From positions 930,001 to 994,000 of the forward strand of contig OW051493.1 in assembly GCA_932521035.1 (NCBI GenBank): a stretch of DNA of 64,000 nt. The letters are read 5' to 3'. Each line of letters starts with the position of its first letter. Within the stretch, counting starts at the first letter, position 1. The translations under genes and the position numbers were made by a program. Of the stretch, positions 1-12,800 are shown one piece after another. Under the pieces are notes generated by a model that had not been told where the DNA came from, ran no database searches, and saw nothing but the letters and a program-made list of their open reading frames with translations. This DNA is from Oscheius dolichura (lineage: Eukaryota > Nematoda > Chromadorea > Rhabditida > Rhabditidae).

Positions 1-514
1 CCTTGGCCGTTTTCATTACTTCTTCCCCTTCTTATAAAAGAGAAACAAAAGAATAACTGCCCTCCCCTTTTCTGCTCCGTTGCCCTTCCAATTTCTGTTC
101 TTCGTAATTGCCATTGCCTTCTCTCGCCACCTATTAGAGACTCGTTGGCAGGCAGGCAGGAAGACTCCGCTCCATTATTCTCACCACCAGTTTTTTTGGG
201 GGGAGCCGCCTTTTTTCTTATTTTTAGCCGAGAGCAAAGAATGCTTCAAGCGGGCTACTTCTGTTTCGCAACTCGAAAGTTTTAAATAACTGTTGTGAGA
301 GCATTTTGACCAAAAAATAGAAAACAAAGTACTGTAAGCTTTCAAAAATGATAAACTACAGTAATCTGAATAAAATTCAGGGTTTGGAGCGCGATTACGT
401 TAGCTGGGAGCCGCTAAACCGAGAAAGCCACAGTGAAAATTAGACTTTTGCAGGTAAAAGTGGATCCTGAAAGAATTTTCAATGTGATTGTCGTTTCATC
501 TGCGGTAAATGTTC

Positions 515-1074
515 TACCGTAAAACCTCTATTACAACCCCCACCTCTAATAGGACCCCACCCTCTAATACACCCCATCTTCCAGCCAATTTCCGGAATCG
601 CTGATTATAAGCAGTTTTTCGGCGTTTTTCACCCTTTTTCAATTATAACAAACAAATACTATCATTTTCCTGGGGTTATCACCGCAATATGACTGTCAGT
701 TCGTTTAGGAAAATTTGATCAATGGGCCTCCTCTTACCTGGGAAAACCGCCAGGTTGGCACCGGATCAAGAGACATTACGTTGTGTTCAGTACCCTTTGA
801 ATCCATAGACACAAATTTTCAGCTGCTCAGCGCAGGGACACAGCCAGTTATGAAGGGTTGACGTTCCCGTTTTTACCAAATAAAAGAGGTTTACAAAAGA
901 GGTTTACATAAAAATATCCAAAATCGCACTTTTTTTAAACCGACAATCCCCGAAAAATCATTCGGAATATAAAGCCACACCCTCCAATAGGACCCCACCC
1001 TCTAATAGAACTACCCCTTCGCGAGGGTATTGAAATATACAACCACATGGGGTTCTACTAGAGGTTTTACGGTA
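515..1074. repeat. Family E element, TACCGTAAAACCTCTA inverted ends
   Basis: The left end reads TACCGTAAAACCTCTA and the right end is its reverse complement (TAGAGGTTTTACGGTA). Both ends then continue into related CCCACCCTCTAATAG-type repeats. About 560 bp with no coding capacity seen. It is a MITE-like non-autonomous DNA element; the same ends recur in the kinase cluster. Confidence 0.7.
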
Positions 1075-1853
1075 TTTCATACAGTAAACGATATCAGCGG
1101 TCTGGTTAGTATTGTGAAGAGTACATTCCCAAAGTATATCATAAAAATCTTGCGCAAAACATATCAAACAAGAATTTTTGATCAATCAACCCTAACGCCA
1201 GCCCAGTAAACTTTACTTGCTCTCTTTTTATTTGAAGAGCCTTGATACAAGAATTATTTGGCTTCAACGGCTCTTCAAACTGATAAAATTCGATGAATAA
1301 GGCAGTGGTCCATAATTATCCTTATTATTATTACAAACTTAGTGAATTGTTAGTTTTGCTATAAATTGTTTCGATTTAACTTCAAAGGAAATTTCTTTCC
1401 ATGCAGCTGCTGTTCCCCTCATCCCTTGATCAAAAAACTGGAAGCAAATAAAAAGAGTACAGATAGATTCTCGAACTTTTTTCTTGAGCTGCAATCTAGC
1501 CATTAATTAATTCTATAACCCCTGATTGGCACTTGGAAAATGAATAGCAAAAATGAAAAAAAAATGAATTGCCAATAACTTTTACTGAATTAAAATTACC
1601 ACCAAACAGTTCACATTCTTGAAAGCGTAATGTTTCATCGGGTGAATATTACAAACGTCCAGATTAGAGCAGTAGTAAAAGGTCAATTCGACAACGATTT
1701 CCTCTCCCAAATTCAAAATGTACTTCTATTTTCTTGTTTAGCCGAAGCTTTAAAGAAATAGTCGGTTTATTCTTATGCTCGTTGAGACTTCCGACACGAA
1801 ATTTTTTTTACAAGAGAAAAAGAAAAAATTGAATTGAAGACGACAGAGAAAGT

Positions 1854-2090
1854 TATATTTTTGCTGTTTTATCGATTCAATAAGAAGTGCATTCATCACT
1901 TTTATAGTTATTTCGTTTTCGTTTCTGTTTCACACGTCTTCCCGGCTTCGAATTTACTCCTTTTCCTCTTTCTCCATCAGCCCAAAAGAGCTGTCCTCTA
2001 CTTTTTTTGCATTATATTAGGGAGAGAGCAGAGCAGAATAGTTGAAGCGGAGCAAAAGACTCAAGGTGAAGAGAGACAAGAAGCCGAAGA
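1854..2090 (+). repeat. Diverged direct duplication, left copy
   Basis: It shares several blocks, in order, with 3218-3450: a CTGTTTTATC...AATAAGAA block, and a later block around GCATTATATTAGGGAGAGAG followed by GTTGAAGCGGAGCAAAAGAC. The copies lie about 1.36 kb apart, upstream of the membrane-protein gene. No protein is supported in either copy. Confidence 0.6.
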
Positions 2091-2907
2091 TCAATAATTT
2101 TAGCTACAAATGGATAAAAGCTTTCCGTAAATTGGCAGTTTTGTTTCAAAATGTTCCAGTCTACCTTCAAAGTAACCCTGTCTTTACTTTACTGGTGCTT
2201 CATCTACTGGTTCCTCCTGGTCTGGAAAAAAATATGTTGAAAAGTTAAATTTGAAACAATATCTGTAATGCCTGTTTTTCTTCAGCTGCAATTTTGCTAT
2301 AAAGTTTTCCATATTTTGAGGTCCGCTTATTGAAAGCTTTATCGTACTTTCTGCGCAAATAGTCATCATTTTACAACAAAAAACAGAAAAATGGAATTAG
2401 AGGGCCCGAATGACTGAATTTTTGAAAATGTTATGTTTTACCGTTTGAATATATAAAATTCCCAAAATTAGGCTCAGTTCTTCATTTGACCATGCTTCTC
2501 TTCCCAAAGTTCATAGTTTATAACCGGAATGCTGGCTACCTTGACTAATGTTGCACCGTAGCTTTATAGAAATCTTGGAGTAATTGCAGAGATAGCCGGT
2601 ATAGTTCGAAAAATGAAATTGCATTGAAAAAACTCATGCGAAGATCTCAATTTTTCTGTTTTGCCGAACTAATAAGAGTAATATTCACAGAATGGGAGTG
2701 TAACGCTTCTCTGGAATAGTTTTTCATAGTTTTACTGTAAAATTTCCAACCAGTCAATCCTAGATTTGAAACATGTTTCATGACCGCTTTAAAGAAATCC
2801 TGGTGTTTTCGTATTGCTCCTTGTATCTACTAAATGATTCTACACTTCACTATTTTATCGAAATTTCCCTCAAATCGTCCGAGAAAAATGAAAAAAGCCG
2901 AAGGTAT

Positions 2908-3040
2908 GTCCATTTCCAACGGATATTCCACGGATTCAAATTTTGCGGCCCGTCTCCACTATGGGAGCAGATTTGAAAGCTTCGTTGTCCCGTAGCGGAG
3001 AGGTTTTTCCGAGGAATATCCGCTGGAAATGGACTATAAC
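2908..3040. repeat. Family B fold-back element
   Basis: The left arm contains GTCCATTTCCAACGGATATTCC and the right arm contains its complement, GGAATATCCGCTGGAAATGGAC followed by TATA. The interior contains a CCGTAGCGGAGA motif shared with the copies at 20004-20146 and 22816-22936. MITE-like, non-coding. Confidence 0.7.
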
Positions 3041-3217
3041 AAGAGGGGTTCGCCGCGTCACAAGCGCGGCCCCCCAGCCTATCAGCTTTTCCGTCTCTCC
3101 ATTTTGAATTTTAAATTTCCAAATGCGAATTGAGCCGTCGTTAGTGTTTCACACGCGCCCGGCGGTGACTGACAGACGGACAGACAGATACCACGGAGCT
3201 TTAGTTAGTTTAGATCT

Positions 3218-3450
3218 TGCTTTTTTTCTGTTTTATCAAACCAATAAGAACCATGTTCACCGTTCTTATTACTTTCTTTTACATCCTGAAACTTTCCCCC
3301 TTATTCTCTCCACCCAGCTACACATTCATCTCTCTTCCTCTGTCTCTCTCCATCTTCCCTAAAGAGCTGCTGTTCTCTGCTTTTTTTTGCATTATATTAG
3401 GGAGAGAGCCGAGCAGAGCAGGGCAGTTGAAGCGGAGCAAAAGACTTGAA
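3218..3450 (+). repeat. Diverged direct duplication, right copy
   Basis: Right partner of the repeat at 1854-2090. The best-conserved part is at about 3390-3450. It ends about 400 bp upstream of the proposed first exon, so it could be promoter-proximal sequence that was duplicated. Confidence 0.6.
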
Positions 3451-3849
3451 GTTGCGAAGAAGGGAGGAGGGGGGAGAGAGCCAGGGGACTTTGCGTAAGC
3501 CTCTGCCGCCGCCGTCAAGTCCAGAGTCTAACTCAATCGCGTTTCTCCACGCGGAAATGGCCCGTTCCCATATTTTTGGCACCTCCTTTGGCAGCCGGCT
3601 GGCTGCCACTTGCCTCCTCCAGTATACTTGAACTTTTAAAGTGTTGCACCCCCAGAATTCTTCTTCTCTTTGTCCATGGCGTCATGCTTTTTGATCTTTT
3701 CCCCAAAGAACGCGTTGTAGAGGGGAGAGAGAGACTCGGGAGGGGAGAGTCAACATCTTGTTTATTATCCCCTCTTCCTCTTTTTAGAGCCATGATGCAG
3801 CCGGCCGGCCGGCTTCAAATTGCAATTGTCTCAATTTACAGGACCGGCT

Positions 3850-6800
3850 ATGATACAAATTGAGGAAAGTCGCCCGTCGCCGAAGATGTCTACCGTAACC
3901 CAGTCTTCCTACACCTACATGGGACAGAAGAGGAAAATGTCCGTCATCGCTAAACGGTTGGTTGTCGTTTTTACACAACGATAGGAAAAAGTCAATGAAG
4001 AGACGGAAATTGGAAGATTTATAAGTTTGCCATAAAACATAATATGAACCTGCTTCTAATGTCAAATTTTTTGGATTTTCACAAAAAAAAACGGAAAAAA
4101 TCGCTCCGCAGCTAGAATTTGAATAATTTCCCTATTTTATATGGGTAAATAAGCTAGCTAGATGTTATATTTGAATAGTGTAGAGTAGTTTTAATCTTTA
4201 CAAAAACAATTTATGTTTTTTGTGCATCCTAAAGCGTTTAAAATGAACAAGGTCGGTGTTTATGACAATGTCAGCGCTGCCTGGGTCTTAAAATGATCTT
4301 TTCTAGTTTTCCTGAGCTGTAGTCCGTTTCCAACCTCCGTTTTTTTTCCACTGGAGGCCATTTGTGAACATAACGAGCAAAAATTGCCTGATTCTCAATT
4401 TGATTTTGAAATTTAGGCGCCTTTTATTCTCCAAAATGGTTGAATGGCCCCATAGTGGAAAAAGCGGCGGTTGGAAATGGACTATATCCGACAGTCTAGG
4501 GTGATTTAGCCCTTTAAACAAAGTTGTATGAGTTTTGGCAAATGAAACAAGCCTTGTAATGGAGTTGTAATGGTAAAGCGTCCCAGTTTTCGCTAAATCC
4601 AGTGATAGAAACAAATAATCCGCAAAAGGCGGGTAGAAACGTTTTTTTGAGGAGCGATTCGATTCGATAGAAGAATGGTGCGTCAAGCAATATGAGTGTA
4701 AAACTCTCTTTCAATAAGAATTCTAACCGAAGCAAAAGATATTTTCCCAGTTTTCAGTAGGGGAATAAAACTTGGATTCCTGGATTGCTCAAGTTCCAAC
4801 GAAAAAAAATGCTGAAAGCTATCTACTGTGGACTGTTTTTCTGTGTAGCAAAATAATGACTAAAGAAAGAGCGCCTTGGTGGCCTGGTGGGCTGTTTGAT
4901 TTTTGTGTTTCCTCACAAGTTTAAAAAGCGGAAAAGATCGGCGCTTACAGCAATACATCCTTCTGACCTTGAATGAAGTTTCGCGCATTTTATAGGTAGT
5001 AGCCATCTATCCAACCAGCTGATCAATCCTCGCCTAGATACTTGTAAAATACTGCTTAAAAAATATTACAAATTGCCAGAAGGAAGTAGCTTCCACTAGT
5101 ACCCCACTCTAAATTCAAAAATTGAAGCACAAGCAAAAAAGTACGTAAAGCAAAAAGAGATACGTTTCTCAGCAAACGATAGATTCTTGGGGCTGAATAG
5201 TTCTACTGATTATATTATTCTGAAGTAAGAACACAACGAAACTCACACTTATTTCTCTCCTATTATAAGTAGCCTAACCGAAGCAGACGATATTTTACCA
5301 GTTTTCAGTAAGGGAATTTATTCTTGGATTTCTTGCTTGCGTAAGTTCCAAGACACTTTTTGTGAGAAAAAAAAATGCAGAAAGCTATGTCGACTGTTTT
5401 TTTGTGTAGCAAGATGATAATAATAAGCATTCTTCTCATACTCTCATAGTTATAGTATGGTTTCAAATTGTTTTCGAATTATTTTTGTTCCATTTGGTGG
5501 TTATAATAATTTTCATAATATTTTTCAACAATGTTGCTCTTCTGAGTTCGAAAATAGGTTGCACGAAGTCTGTTCCGCCACAATTCATCCCTTCTCCCGT
5601 TGTTCTTCGAAATTTTTGAAGATGACTTTGCAAGGTAACTAAAATCTCGCCCACATCCGGGTTTCTTCCTCCTCCGCAGACACAAAATTTGCCTAATTAT
5701 CGTTCGTTTGCAAGCGTTCTTCCGACAGTCCAATTCCCGGGGGATTCAATTATTTGGCGACTAGAGTTCATTTTCTGTGTTTTGCTTCATCTTTTTAGTC
5801 TTATGGCCGTTCTGTGGAACTGGGTTCAAGTATGCCGATCAATAAGAAGTGTATATGAAACGGAAGGAAATAGATTTAAATTTCAACAAGCGAATAAAAA
5901 TTTTGGTCATTATTTGCACCAATAGTTTCGGTATACAAGACTTGCAATAAAAGTACGAAAAAAAAGAAACGCCATGTTATCAGTTCTCTATAAATTAGCC
6001 TGCCTCGGTCTAACAACAATAGACGGTCAATACACTTTATCCCATTACAGTAACCTCCTCATTATTACTTTTTCTGTTAGAAACATAAGAATTCGCTTCA
6101 TGTTTTGAACAATGGACATCGTAATCCTCTGAAAAAATGAATGCATAATCCCAAAAAAGCTCACTTCTATCCTAAATTTGTTGTCTCTTTCAGCGAGTTC
6201 TTATAAATTCTAAATACTATTTGGCCCATTAGATATTCTCCCAATCGAACAAAAAGAATATTTCAAATGTTCAAGGAGCGAATAAAATCCTCGTGCATTA
6301 TCTACGCCGATACGTAGCTGACCTCCACAATAAAAACACCGCAATAATTAGAAACGCTATGTTATGAAGTCCTCCATAAGATGGTCTGCTCCATTTCGCA
6401 ATCATTAGGTTCGAATTCTGACTTCTATTACAGTAACCTCCTCAATATTATTTTTTTCTGTTAGAAACCGCTGTTATAAGAATTGGTTTCATGTTTTGAA
6501 CAATCGTCGTAATCTGGAAAAGGAAAAATGAACGAAGACTCCCAAAAAGCTCACTTCTATCCTAAATTTATTGCCTCTTTCAGTTGTTCCTTATAAGAAA
6601 TTTTGCTACTTCTAAATGTTAGCTGTACGATTGGTCCTTATATATCCTCCTAGTCAATAAAAAGTGCTCTACTTCTAAGAACCCCGTTCAAATTTAGAAG
6701 AAACAGCCGAAAAACGTCGTCGTCCCTTGTTCGCTGACCAAAAATTTGCCTAATTTCATTCCCCCTCGCAATTTCCTGTTTTTTCTCTCTTGCCGAATCT

Positions 6801-9800
6801 CTTTTGCAATGTTTCGGTAATCCGGTATAGTCTGTCAAGAAAAAAGACAACATTCAAAGGTCTAACGGACGCTCGTGGTGGGAGCCTCTGGCGTGCAAAT
6901 TGCCGTAATTCCCCGTAGCGTCGTTGGAGGAAAAAAATCTGAGTTTATTTATTTCTCGTTTTTGATATGAAATTTTATGTTTTTTTGTCTTCTAAATACT
7001 AGCAGGAATATGTAAAGCAAAAAAACACAAAATTTCATATCAAAAAACGAGAAAACGTAAAATCGTACTTTATTTTCCTCCAACGACGCTACGGGGAACT
7101 ACGGCAATTTGCACGTCAGAGGCTCCCACCACGAGCGTCCGTTAGACCTTTGAATGTTGTCTTTTTTCTTGACAGACTATAAATACACTATATTCATTTC
7201 TTGCTGATATGATTGTCTCGCTCAATAAAAACATACCAATAAACCGTTAAACAGTTCTCCCCCTTCCTCCCTCTCCCCCTTTCTCCCTTCCTCTCAATGT
7301 TTGCTTTCTTCTCGGCGCGCCAGCTAATTCAATGGTATTGTTCCCCTTTCTGTTACACATACCCCGGGACAAACTTTTCCTCCTCTTTCTCTTTTCCAAC
7401 TGCTACTGCCACTTTTTTGAATTTTTGACAAAATTTAAGGGGTAAAATAAAATATGTTCGTAAATCGCTTTATATGATGATGAACAGTAGATTCAATTTG
7501 ATTCTTTTGGGTTCTTCCTTTGATACAATTTTTCCTGCTTTGGAACCAATTTATAGCTAGAAATGAGCAGATCGTCCCATTTTTTGATAAAAAGTTTTCA
7601 GTTCCCAGTTTCGTCGAAATCTAGGTCTTCCCCCTATCAGTTTTTATTCTGTCCGACTCGGCCCTCGATAGTCCGCTCCCCTGCACCCGTAAAGTCGCGG
7701 CAGGAGGATCGTCTTTATCCAAAACTGTTACAAAACTGTGACGCCTTTATACCTTTGTCCTGCCGAGACTTTACGGGTGCAGGCTATAGAGGACCGAGCT
7801 CCCTTTTCCAGTCTTCTTCTAGTTTTTTTTCTCTGTTTAGCGATGCTTATATATATATATATTTTTTAAAACCTTCACAATCCATGCAAGCTCGCTGCTA
7901 TGTTATGAAAAATTCCCGTGCGTGGCTTCCTTTTCAGAAATTCAAAGTTGCCGTCGTCTAGACTTTCGGGAGACGTTCAAATTCATGATTTTCAATTTTT
8001 TCAGTGGAAAACAGATTTACAAGGTTGATAATCCTAAAAGTGCTCTAAATCTCGGGTTAGCCCAACAGAAAACATCCGTGTTTAGTACAGATTCAGCCCG
8101 GGAATTCTTGAGATAGCAAAATGTTTCAAGAATGTCATAAAATGGGGATTTCCAAGTTTTTTTTTATAATTTTTGAGGTGCGGCCGTTCTAAAAATAATA
8201 GCGTGAGTAAACGTCCAGGCGTTACGTAACATATCCTCAGTCAACATTTATGGGCTACATTATTTTATCGGGGTGGTTGAGATGTGACTGGATTCATTCG
8301 AATCGTCTTTTCGTGCTCTCCAACTAGGTCTTTGAATTTTTGAAATCGACCAAGAAATGCCCGAGATTCGGACACAAACACCCGATACTCCTGTCTAAGC
8401 CCAAAAACGGGGGACGCGCCCCAAAAATTCGGCGCTTTGCCCATGTATAAAAAAAAGAACGTCTAGTAAATGTAATCCCCCTGTCACTCTTCCTCATAGC
8501 CCCTGGCATTTCCTGCTTTTGTTATTGTTGTCGTGTTTTGGCCGGCTGCCTGCTGTGTCTTCTTTCTCTCTTTCCCCCGTCTTCTGCTCTCTCCCCGGCT
8601 TTCTCGCGGCATAAAACGTATCAGATATCAAAAGAGATCCTCCTCCAGCTTTAACCGGACGGATCAGATCGCCTTTCTTCTTTTAAACACCATAAATCTT
8701 CTCCTTTCCCTGTTTTAATTCTCCAGAAGGAACAAAATCTCATTACTTCTTTCTTGTTTTCCAGGCAGGGGGGAAATGTTCATTTTTGTTCAGGCTAAAA
8801 ATTGACTAGAACAAATTTACTGCGGAACTATTCATAACGTGGCTAAAACATGGACTACTTTTATTTTTTAAAAAGAACTGGGACAACTGAATAATAAGCA
8901 ATTTTCGAGTGTCTAAATAAGTAAAATCAAAAAACTGGCCATTTTTTTACTTTTTATGAATTTTCTAAAACAATTTTTCCCATTTGTTTTCTATCCAAAA
9001 CGGTCGAGCCTCTTTATTTTGTCTCCTTTCCCAAGAGGAAACCCTCTGGAATGAGAAATGAAGCCGAGGAAGTCTATCTCTATATGGCTCTTCTGGGAAC
9101 GAGTCTACGGCTTCTTTTGCATATTGCTAGACTGGGAAAGCCCCCTTTATTTTATACTGCACTTTCCGTTTACCAGCCTTGTTACCCTTACAATTCTTTT
9201 TACTCCATAACACCCAAAAACTCAATTGCAAGAAAAACAATTGCAACTGGCCTTTTGTGATTATTGGGATATAGCTGCACCGAAACCCAAGTAATTGTCT
9301 GATTTTTACATTTTTTTTCTCAATTTTAGTCACTTTCAAAGGAGGCTACACTCTAGTAATGAGAAAGGGATTAAAATCTTTATAAAAGCTCGATAAAGCA
9401 AATAAGCTCCCCTAATTCTTCCCTTCATCTTGGAAAGCCCTCTTATTTTTCAGAACAATTTACTATTTACGATCCTCTTATTTTTGGTTTTATTAAAAAT
9501 AACAGAACTGATTGTCTCCGATTATTGATATTGCTGCCCTGAAACCCAAGAATTTTCTGATTTTTTTCCTTTTACGAATATCTTTTTCTGACGTTCAAAC
9601 TGATGAAATTACGTTTTGATTGTGGTAATGGACTATACCCTTTCATATGCAAATCCCATTGCTATAGAAGCGAAAACCGTTACTGTTTATCAGTTTCTTA
9701 TCCCTACTTTTCATTTTCTACTCAATGACCTGCGGAGAAACTTATGACCTGGAGCTAATCGAGTAACGAGAAAAAACAATCAAAATGTTATAAAGGCACA

Positions 9801-12800
9801 ATAAAACCAGAAAATCTCCCTTTTCCACAGTTTTCCGATAATTTCATGAATTTCCCCTACTTCCTGGCCAAAACAAGACGTGACAACTGTAGCCTGTCCA
9901 TCATAAATCTCGTCAATTAACAAACTCTAGGGAAATCACATATTCTAGCCGGGGAAAAAGGCTGCAAAGGCGTGCAACTGCTCTCTGGGGAGTTTGGAGA
10001 GAGTAAGAGTGGTTTTCAGGGCTTCTTTATGGAGACAATCCCTTTTTTCTAAGCATCTTCAGCCACTCACGAAATAAATTTTTATCGAATTCAACCTATT
10101 TATCAGAGAAGCGAAGCAATTTTATTTTTCCATTCCTAACTGTAAGTCTTTGAGAAGAAACATCTAACATTCTGACAAATTCACGCTAAAATCTGAGAGT
10201 AGCACTCCTATTGAACTCACTAGACGCTACAGTTCATAAAGGCCAAATGAAACCATCAATTACTACAAAACTTCTTCTTTTTCTCGCAATTTATCCTCTC
10301 CTCCTCAGTATTCGTATCAATTGACGCTCTCTGGAACAAAATAACTTCTTCTAGTTTGTAAAGGCGGCCAATTATGCTCTCTAGGGAACATAGAGAAGTT
10401 TTCGTGAGTAGGAGAGAGAAGTGAGAGAGGGTTTTAGAGCTTCTTTGCGGAGACAATCGCTTTGCTTCCAGGCAAATTCGCATGTTTTCCTCTAATCAGC
10501 TATCAGATTTTTATTGAAACTAGCGAATAAATCAAAGAAGTGGAGCAATTTTCATTATAACTGGAAAATTAGTTTTTTACACGAACATTTGGTAAATATC
10601 TTGTGGCAAAGACTCACCAGTGGAAATAAGATTGTGGAAGTTTATAAAGGCTAATTGAAACCATCAAGGACTAGAAAAGGCCCAGCTTTTCTCAGAACTG
10701 CTCTCCAGGGAACATGAGCGAGTGAGAGTGGGTTTTAGAGCTTCTTTACGGAGACAATCTCCCTTTTCCAGGCAAATTCTCTTACTTTATCTTGCGCTCA
10801 GCCATCAAAGCAGATTTTTATTGAAACTGTCAAGAAAATCAGAGAATGTATCGAGAGGAACTTATATATTGGAAAGTTGAAACTGTTTCTAATCGCGTGG
10901 CTTTTTATATAGCTTTCTCTGCTTTATTGGATACTTATCATTGTTACTGCCCACTAGAGAACAACTATAAGAGTCCACTGCTTCTTGGTCGACGTACGTA
11001 CACCATTTGAACAAAGCACCCGGGCTGTTTTGAATGGATAATGAACAGCTGTGGTTGTGGGAACGAGAGTCGAAAAGAGTGGAGGGAGGAGAGGAGGAGA
11101 AGTGGCCTGTGGCCCCCAACCAACAACATTCTATTCTCCTCCAATTTGAGTCATTCACTCTCCCGGCCGCTCTCTTTTCAAAAACATGACTACTTCTGCG
11201 AGAGACCAATTGCCCTTTAATCCAATTTTGTCTGTTGCAGTAGTCTCAGTTGAGGCTGGCAGTTTCTATTCTAAATCTTGTCTATGGGAAAATTCTCACC
11301 GATTCCCGTCATTTGATTGAGTAGAATCAGGTGGAACTGGGTTCGGGTCAATGTGGCGCGTTGTGGAAAAAAAGCAAAAATATTTGACCGCAACGGGGAT
11401 CGAACCCGCGACGTTTTAGTGATAGCGCGCGCCTCATCGCAGTGCACCAATTGACCAGGCGCACCAAAAAACGGGTGTTTGTACTGAATGTCATCGATTT
11501 TCTTGGATTTTTGGGGTCTATTTGGCTTACTGTAATAAAAAAAAGGCCTCATGGTCTAAAAAATCGAAAACCCCGCGGATTTTCACGAAAAAAATGGAGT
11601 TTTCTGCCCGGAAATTCGTTTTTTTTTCGTTCCCAGACCAATTCCGGGTCCATTTTCTTTTCCTTTTGACTTTTTACCTCTTCTTTTTGCTTCCTCTATG
11701 AAAAGAGAAGAATCACGGGAGACTGAGACTCTTCTCTGCCCCGGTGAATAATGGATAATGGCTTGAACAGAGAGAGCAGCCGTCTCCCCCGTCCTCTCTC
11801 CCGTCACCTTCAGTATTCTCAAGTAATTTATAAGAGTGTGTGCCCCCTTTCCCGTCCAGTTCTTTAGACATTCTTTTTTACATCTTGTACTCTTTCTAAA
11901 GAGAGCTGTTGGTGCCTGGCAAATAGACAATAACACTCTTTTCAAGGAGGGGCAGAAAAAAAGAAGGAAGCCATCAAGGCTTTTATTTTTTTATTTTCGG
12001 CTTTGTACGCACTATGCAGACCCAATTTTTATTGCCACGATTTTTCTAAAACGTCCGGTTTTTGAACCGTCCATTTCTAAAGCGTCCGGTTTCTAAACCG
12101 TACATTTTTCGAAACCGTCCGTGTTTTAAACCGTCTGTTTTCTGATTCGGGGATGCACCATTATTCCACAGACGAGATGAGAACTTCTCATTCTCATTGA
12201 GAAGTGTAGTTTTGTGTATCGAAAACGTCTCGTCTGCTACTAATAACATACAAATGGGAAAAGCACAAGTTTTATAGAACAAGCGAAAATTTTGGAAAAC
12301 TCCTTTTGAACTCGAGATTTTAGGAACAATTTCGAGTCCTTTTTCTCAAAGCAAGGTTACTCTGAAAAACTCAAAAATAGGCAAAACTGACAAGAACTAG
12401 ATCCAGATTGAGTGACACTCATTTTCATGAGAATTAATAGAACTAGTGAAACTTTTTCTTCAGTATGAGATCTCCATTTTACTCCAAATCAAGAACTTTA
12501 TATGATTGTCATAAAACTGGCAATTATCCCCTTTCCAATTTCTTTCAAATGAAACGACACGACTTCTCCCAGCTGACCTTCGAACCAACGTGTTTCCTTA
12601 GTTATTCCCAAAAATTCAAAAATAGTCATAACCGATTATTTACAAAAAATTCGACTGCAGCCGCATTGAAAATTGTTCATTCTCACAAGAATAACAAGGG
12701 CAATTGGAACATTTTAGCTATAAGAAGGCCTGTTTTTATTGTATTATTAGGCATTTTGGTCCATTAGAAAGACAAATTGGTCGCCCAGCGTATAATTAAC

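Larger units (their letters stand above)
1..3849. other. Intergenic/upstream region, repeat-rich, no gene model
   Basis: No reading frame here joins into a plausible gene. The stretch holds a family E element (515-1074), a family B fold-back (2908-3040) and a diverged direct duplication (about 1854-2090 against 3218-3450). The DNA is AT-rich with pyrimidine-rich runs. It probably contains the promoter of the membrane-protein gene that starts at 3850, but I see no TATA box that I would call with confidence. Confidence 0.5.

Noticed and set aside
4303-4686. 127-codon minus-strand open frame
   Set aside because: Runs through a family B fold-back; no splice partners or recognisable motifs.
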